DNA of 64,000 nucleotides from a virus: positions 1 through 64,000 of the IMG/VR virus record IMGVR_UViG_3300042458_000756. One strand, given 5' to 3'. This document shows positions 60,309 to 64,000 of this stretch, one piece after another (position 1 is the first letter of the stretch; each line of letters opens with the position of its first letter). Position numbers and translations under genes: made by a program. The notes beneath the pieces were generated by a model that was not told the DNA's origin, searched no databases, and saw only the letters and a program-made list of their open reading frames with translations.

Positions 60309-60686
60309 ATGAGTAAGACACAAGAAATCAAAGTAGCAGAATCATTAGTTAATCTAATGGATGACCATTGGTTTAATCCAACTATCTTTGGTCGATATCT
60401 GGCGGAACAGCCAATCTATACAATTGACCGAGTTATGGAAATGATTGTTTCAGTAATTGCTGAGCAAGCAAAGATGTATGATGTATATTCAAATCAAGGT
60501 ACATATACAGAAGGTTTAAACTTAGCCAATGAACTAAATGAATGTATCAAAGCATACCAGCAAGATAACAACTTAGTTAATCTTAAGTTGCCGTCCCGTT
60601 CTTACAAAGTAAAACGGGAAGAATCAAAAGAAAGAACATATCAATTTGGATGGCGGGAAGAGAAAGATCCATTCAGTCAACCATAA
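60309..60686 (+). CDS. Hypothetical protein, last gene of the plus arm
   Basis: 125 residues, mainly helical with a basic, polar C-terminus (YKVKREESKERTYQFGW). A TACAAT box (60279) and GGCGGAAGGCGG ribosome site precede it. Unrecognised. Confidence 0.68.
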   Translation: MSKTQEIKVAESLVNLMDDHWFNPTIFGRYLAEQPIYTIDRVMEMIVSVIAEQAKMYDVYSNQGTYTEGLNLANELNECIKAYQQDNNLVNLKLPSRSYKVKREESKERTYQFGWREEKDPFSQP

Positions 60687-60744
60687 GGCATATACAATGA
60701 ATAGATGAATGCCTGGTTAGATAGATAAACATATCTAGCCCAAA

Positions 60745-60777
60745 TTATCCACAGGGTTATCCACATCCTGTGGATTT
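60745..60777. other. DnaA-box cluster
   Basis: Two perfect direct TTATCCACA boxes 12 nt apart and an 8/9 inverted copy that also forms the terminator stem with the second box. Confidence 0.7.
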
Positions 60778-60780
60778 TTT
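60759..60780 (+). terminator. Terminator formed by DnaA-box sequence
   Basis: ATCCACA/TGTGGAT stem, 3-nt loop, then TTTTTT. It ends the plus-strand arm. Confidence 0.8.
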
Positions 60781-61120
60781 GTGTGTGGGCATGAGGGCAA
60801 CATTTTGTATTTACGACAAGCTATTTTAAATCCCTGAAATTGTGGGCAAATTTTTCTATTTACGAAGGCTTGACAAAATCCCCTGAAAATGCTACACAAT
60901 ATGTCTAAATGATTAATTATACATATAGAATGTCGACAAATGTGTAGAGAATATGGCAGAATATGGCAAAATTCCTTGCATAATCTATTGACAAATATGG
61001 ATCAATATGCTGCTATATATGGCTATTGACATTACGTTAAGTATATGGGATGCTCAATTACATATGTATGTTTAACTATATATAACTATAGTATATGATA
61101 TGCTATCTATAGTATAAATT

Positions 61121-61150
61121 CTCCACTATGCTCCACTTTACTCCACTATA
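61121..61150. repeat. Three 10-bp direct repeats (iteron-like)
   Basis: CTCCACTATG, CTCCACTTTA and CTCCACTATA head to tail, one helical turn each. Confidence 0.7.
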
Positions 61151-61215
61151 TAAGCCTTCTAAGGGCTATATGAGGGGAGATAAATGGGAGGGGGATATAG
61201 GAGTTAGGAGCTAAT

Positions 61216-61380
61216 TTATTGCAATTTGCTCTTGTTCTTAGATGGTCTTCTAGACCAATCTGGAGCTTTATGTGCAGTAGTTCCTCTAGATGTAGACTCT
61301 ATTAGGGCTTTATTCTTATCTAATGCTTCTTGGGCATATTGAAGCTGTTGATCCCAATTGAACTTCCGTTTTTTTGCCAT
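61216..61380 (-). CDS. Small basic protein, leaderless
   Basis: 54 residues, Lys/Arg-rich. TATAAT (61387-61392) stands exactly 6 nt before the ATG. Likely nucleic-acid-associated; unrecognised. Confidence 0.66.
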   Translation of the reverse strand: MAKKRKFNWDQQLQYAQEALDKNKALIESTSRGTTAHKAPDWSRRPSKNKSKLQ

Positions 61381-61419
61381 ATCTATATTATACTATATTA
61401 GTATAATTCTAGTCAACCA

Positions 61420-61554
61420 TTATCTTACTGAGCATTCCAGACACACAAATGGGTCATCGTCAGCCTTATAAAACAGGATCTTGCATTCGCTGCATGCTAC
61501 CTTATATGGCTCTTTTTTAACAAACTTATTATATGATGATTCGAACTTATCCAT
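61420..61554 (-). CDS. Zinc-ribbon mini protein, leaderless
   Basis: 44 residues with CSEC and CLEC pairs. TACAAT (61561-61566) lies 6 nt before the ATG. Confidence 0.68.
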   Translation of the reverse strand: MDKFESSYNKFVKKEPYKVACSECKILFYKADDDPFVCLECSVR

Positions 61555-61566
61555 TGATCTATTGTA

Positions 61567-61851
61567 TCATTTCTTGGGATTAGTTCGATTGAAGACATCT
61601 CTTAATAGTTCTATTGGTGAGGTTAGGACTTCTTCTTCCAGCCCGCCGTATTTGTGCAGAATCTTCAACAGGATCCCCGCTATGAATAGGTCATCTGCAA
61701 ATGCCATCCAGGGAAATAGTATATCAAATGGGTCAATTGGAACAGATAGGTACATAACGCACAATATGGCTATGACCTTGATATGGATAGGGCATCTATC
61801 AAATTGAGCCTTGTAAGGCTTAAATAAAGCATTTAGTCGTTGTTTTAACAT
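61567..61851 (-). CDS. DUF1232 (YkvA-like) membrane protein
   Basis: 94 residues. VPIDPFDILFPWMAFADDLFIAGILL matches the DUF1232 core (Pro-Asp...Asp-Asp), between two hydrophobic helices. Role unknown; such proteins are membrane-bound. TACAAT is 8 nt before the ATG, so the leader is very short. Confidence 0.72.
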   Translation of the reverse strand: MLKQRLNALFKPYKAQFDRCPIHIKVIAILCVMYLSVPIDPFDILFPWMAFADDLFIAGILLKILHKYGGLEEEVLTSPIELLRDVFNRTNPKK

Positions 61852-61909
61852 GTAGCCTTATTGTAGCATTTAAGTCACGTAGTGACAATATGGTCTCTAC
61901 TTTTCGACT

Positions 61910-62545
61910 TCACTTTTTTTCGACTTCAATTAGATCAAAATCTACAAATGTACCTCTATTTAGATACTCTATAGCTTTGCTGAGTATATTTACATCATCT
62001 CTCAGTAGCCCAATGCCACCATTACATCCACTACATAGAACGCCTCTGATGCATTTACCACAGATTGTCTTGCCATTACAGCATGAATGGTCATGATCAA
62101 CGTTAAACTTGCCACCAGGAAACTCTAGGTTACAGATCAGGCATTTACCACCCTGTAGGGCAATTAAGGCCTCTATTTTTTCGTATGTAGTTCCATAGGT
62201 CCTCTTATATCGACTTCTACGAATTCTTTCTCTATTGCGCTTCCAGTCCTCTTCATTCCAATTTTCGTCTTTCCGCCTTCTAGCGTTTGCAGCTGCCCTA
62301 TCCCTATGCTTCATCATCCATACATCATTTTGTTTTTGCTTATGATAGTCCTTCAGACCCCTAGCATTTTCATTGGTACGGCATCGCCATTCATGAGGAT
62401 TTTTGCCCTTTTTAAATCGTTGCTGATGAAATACATACACAGCAATTGATGGCCCACAAACAGCGCATATCACTTCTTGTGTTTCGTGCAGGTCTCGATC
62501 TAACCCTACAAATGAATGCTTAACTCTTCCGTTGCCTGTCCTCAT
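61910..62545 (-). CDS. Recombination endonuclease VII-like
   Basis: 211 residues. The C-terminal ~85 match endonuclease VII: CLICNLEF, FNVDHDH (catalytic His-Asp), two further Cys groups (CGKC and CSGC) for zinc, and LRDDVNILSKAIEYL. It resolves branched DNA before packaging. The N-terminal ~110 are Cys-containing then strongly basic. TATAAT is 6 nt before the ATG, so it appears leaderless. Confidence 0.87.
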   Translation of the reverse strand: MRTGNGRVKHSFVGLDRDLHETQEVICAVCGPSIAVYVFHQQRFKKGKNPHEWRCRTNENARGLKDYHKQKQNDVWMMKHRDRAAANARRRKDENWNEEDWKRNRERIRRSRYKRTYGTTYEKIEALIALQGGKCLICNLEFPGGKFNVDHDHSCCNGKTICGKCIRGVLCSGCNGGIGLLRDDVNILSKAIEYLNRGTFVDFDLIEVEKK

Positions 62546-62551
62546 ATAGTA

Positions 62552-62557
62552 ATTATA
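62552..62557 (-). promoter_or_regulatory. Leaderless promoter for the endonuclease gene
   Basis: TATAAT on the minus strand, exactly 6 nt before the ATG at 62545. Confidence 0.55.
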
Positions 62558-62594
62558 CTATATTGATATAGTTCTGGTCAACTACTTTATAGGG

Positions 62595-62699
62595 CTATTT
62601 CATTGCTTTCTTGACTTTTTTTAGCGCTCTATGAAACTTTACGTATCTAATTGGATTCTTAAAAAATTTAAGTGGAAGCTTTACTTTTTTCTTTGTCAT
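62595..62699 (-). CDS. Possible basic mini protein from internal start
   Basis: The ATG at 62699 has AAGGAG at ideal spacing and is in frame with the membrane protein. It would give the basic 34-residue tail alone. Confidence 0.4.
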   Translation of the reverse strand: MTKKKVKLPLKFFKNPIRYVKFHRALKKVKKAMK

Positions 62700-62939
62700 G
62701 CTATCTCCTTGTAAGTGTATTTCATTTACTGGTTCTTTAGACCAGTGTATGTAAGATCTAATATAAACTGCTCCGTATGCTATTGCTGCAAGAATAAATC
62801 CGTACTGCTCAGTAGTAATTGCATACACAGTCCATAGACATTCATTTACTAATAATACAAGCCAGGCCCATATGACTTTACGTCCTACAAAAAATGTTCC
62901 TGTTACGCCAATTGCTGCCAATACATATGACCACCACAT
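62595..62939 (-). CDS. Membrane protein
   Basis: 114 residues with three hydrophobic helices (about 4-20, 24-42, 46-62) and a very basic C-terminus (KKKVKLPLKFFKN...KKVKKAMK). The N-terminal part has a PnuC-like feel (NECLWTVYAITTEQYGFILAAIAY), though shorter than that family. GGAAGAAC precedes the start. Confidence 0.68.
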   Translation of the reverse strand: MWWSYVLAAIGVTGTFFVGRKVIWAWLVLLVNECLWTVYAITTEQYGFILAAIAYGAVYIRSYIHWSKEPVNEIHLQGDSMTKKKVKLPLKFFKNPIRYVKFHRALKKVKKAMK

Positions 62940-62951
62940 TACAGTTCTTCC

Positions 62952-63458
62952 TTATTCCTTTACGTCAAAGAAGAGGATAATGTTTGCTCGTTCCCCAACC
63001 AAAATCTCATTAACTGAGTGCGGGTAGTTTTCATCACCCTTAAAATAAACTAATGTGCCTGGGTTTGGCTTATAAGGAGTTGGAATATTATTATCATAAA
63101 ATAATATCTCTCCGCCCTCATAGTCACCTGTAAGGTAAAGCAACGCAGAGTAGCCAATTACCCCATAGCCATCTACACCACCGTATGCATCGGTATGGTA
63201 TCCAAGATCTTCGCCTTCACACAATACCTGATACAAAACTCTATTGATTGATATTCTGTCTTCTGGGAATCCAAATTCTTTTTGAATATTCTCAACAATT
63301 GATTTAACTCTAACATAAACTTCATGGCTAGGATCAAATGGGTACAGCTGCTTACTAAGTCTTCCCATTGGGTTACGCTCAACTGTTGACCTTAAGAACA
63401 TGTGAATTTCTTTGGCCGATTCTTCTGAAATAAAATTATCTACTACCGTTGGTTGCAT
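62952..63458 (-). CDS. 2OG-Fe(II) oxygenase, compact
   Basis: 168 residues from the ATG at 63458 (AGAGG upstream); the open frame extends 13 codons further. His88-x-Asp90, distal His147 and Arg157 are all present; core LYLTGDYEGGEILF. The smallest of the ten oxygenases and separate from the fibre cassette, so its target may differ. Confidence 0.86.
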   Translation of the reverse strand: MQPTVVDNFISEESAKEIHMFLRSTVERNPMGRLSKQLYPFDPSHEVYVRVKSIVENIQKEFGFPEDRISINRVLYQVLCEGEDLGYHTDAYGGVDGYGVIGYSALLYLTGDYEGGEILFYDNNIPTPYKPNPGTLVYFKGDENYPHSVNEILVGERANIILFFDVKE

Positions 63459-63535
63459 TTGAATTCCTCTTTTCTGTGTGAAGTACAAGTATATCATTTA
63501 ATATATTAAAGCAGTTAACTAAGCTACATCTAATA

Positions 63536-63757
63536 TTAAGCTTCAGGTGAAGGAGTCGGACCTTCGTTGTCAGGTTCGGAACCTGGAGTACTGCCGTTAT
63601 ACGAACCTGAAATATTCTTAGGAATAATTCGCTTAATTTCGTAGCAACAGATTGGGCACTCTCCGATGTGCAAACTATTACCTGAATCTAAGATAACCAT
63701 TTCGGTTAACCTTCCTTCTACATTCTTATTACAAGGAACGCAGAAAGCACTCAACAT
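63536..63757 (-). CDS. Zinc-ribbon protein with Pro/Gly tail
   Basis: 73 residues from the ATG at 63757; a TTG 9 nt upstream overlaps the previous stop. FCVPCNK and CPICCYEIKR form a zinc ribbon similar to DUF5679-type proteins. The last 25 residues are Gly/Ser/Pro/Glu-rich and disordered. Confidence 0.68.
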   Translation of the reverse strand: MLSAFCVPCNKNVEGRLTEMVILDSGNSLHIGECPICCYEIKRIIPKNISGSYNGSTPGSEPDNEGPTPSPEA

Positions 63758-63762
63758 TACTG

Positions 63763-64000
63763 TCAATGAGCATCCGCTTCACGTAGCCATTGATCTTCCC
63801 ATAAGCCCATTAATGATTCGTTACCAATATCATCAAAGTAATAACGCTTGGCGTTACTATTGTAAGTCCACCCGTACCATCTATCTCCTTCTGACCATGT
63901 TAGATTAGTTGGTCCTTCTTTTTCATATTCCCACATTGATCTGTCTACAGATTGATATAATCTTACTTCATCGAATACTGCTTTGCGAAGTGGATCCCAT
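63763..64000 (-). CDS. Unrecognised protein, start beyond window
   Basis: The frame is open from the right edge to a TGA at 63763, at least 78 residues, Trp/Tyr/Asp-rich (for example WSEGDRWYGWTY). It is coupled to the zinc-ribbon gene. No family recognised. Confidence 0.6.
   Translation of the reverse strand, partial: WDPLRKAVFDEVRLYQSVDRSMWEYEKEGPTNLTWSEGDRWYGWTYNSNAKRYYFDDIGNESLMGLWEDQWLREADAH

Larger units (their letters stand above)
60687..61215. other. AT-rich gap, candidate replication origin
   Basis: About 530 nt without a gene between convergent blocks. It holds TTATCCACA at 60745 and 60757 plus a near copy in reverse, a terminator (60759-60780), repeats of AATATGG (near 60949, 60959, 60996 and 61018), a very AT-rich core, and three exact-phase CTCCACT repeats (61121, 61131, 61141). 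Layout resembles an iteron/DnaA origin; not proven. Confidence 0.55.

Overview
The window is one continuous piece of a low-GC tailed-phage genome. A tape measure gene and a frameshifting tail-chaperone pair indicate a long, non-contractile tail (siphovirus). The host is most likely an actinobacterium: the window carries a gp88-like gene, a DUF7455-like zinc protein, a DUF932 gene, an Lsr2-tail-like mini protein, a coenzyme-B12-dependent ribonucleotide reductase and many apparently leaderless starts. That host assignment is inference. No terminase, integrase or DNA polymerase is visible, so the genome extends beyond both ends.

Left arm (1-41546, all minus strand, read from high to low coordinates): nrdJ; a holin-like protein with an EF-hand; about ten structural/fibre genes with Ala-rich, collagen-like and fibronectin-like repeats; a PPG-repeat protein ending in a Hint domain; a cassette of six 2OG-Fe(II) (prolyl-hydroxylase-like) oxygenases with two DUF6065-like genes; a collagen-like fibre with an S74 chaperone; a LamG protein; portal; protease with an internal scaffold start; major capsid; connectors; tail tube; tail chaperones with a CCCAAAC slip site; and a giant tape measure with an OmpA-like end.

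Centre (41.5-46.7 kb): a lysozyme-like protein and small genes on plus; a 2OG oxygenase fused to a CDGSH iron-sulfur domain; then on minus small membrane and zinc proteins, tRNA-Ile(UAU) and two more 2OG oxygenases.

Right arm (47.1-60.7 kb, plus): more than 40 small, tightly packed genes served by a repeated regulatory cassette. Each promoter reads TGTCAG-N10-TATAAT. Nine have an upstream CRP-like palindrome TGTGA-N6-TCACA, and six of these lie exactly 52.5, 62.5 or 72.5 bp before the -10 box. tRNA-Asp, three DnaA-box clusters and a putative ncRNA also lie here. At 60.7-61.2 kb an AT-rich, iteron-bearing gap separates this arm from a minus-strand block (61.2-64 kb) holding DUF1232, endonuclease VII and a tenth 2OG oxygenase.

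Working idea: the ten oxygenases may hydroxylate the Pro-Gly-rich fibres made by their neighbours, while right-arm early genes are tied to host cAMP-receptor-type and DnaA signals. Both are hypotheses.
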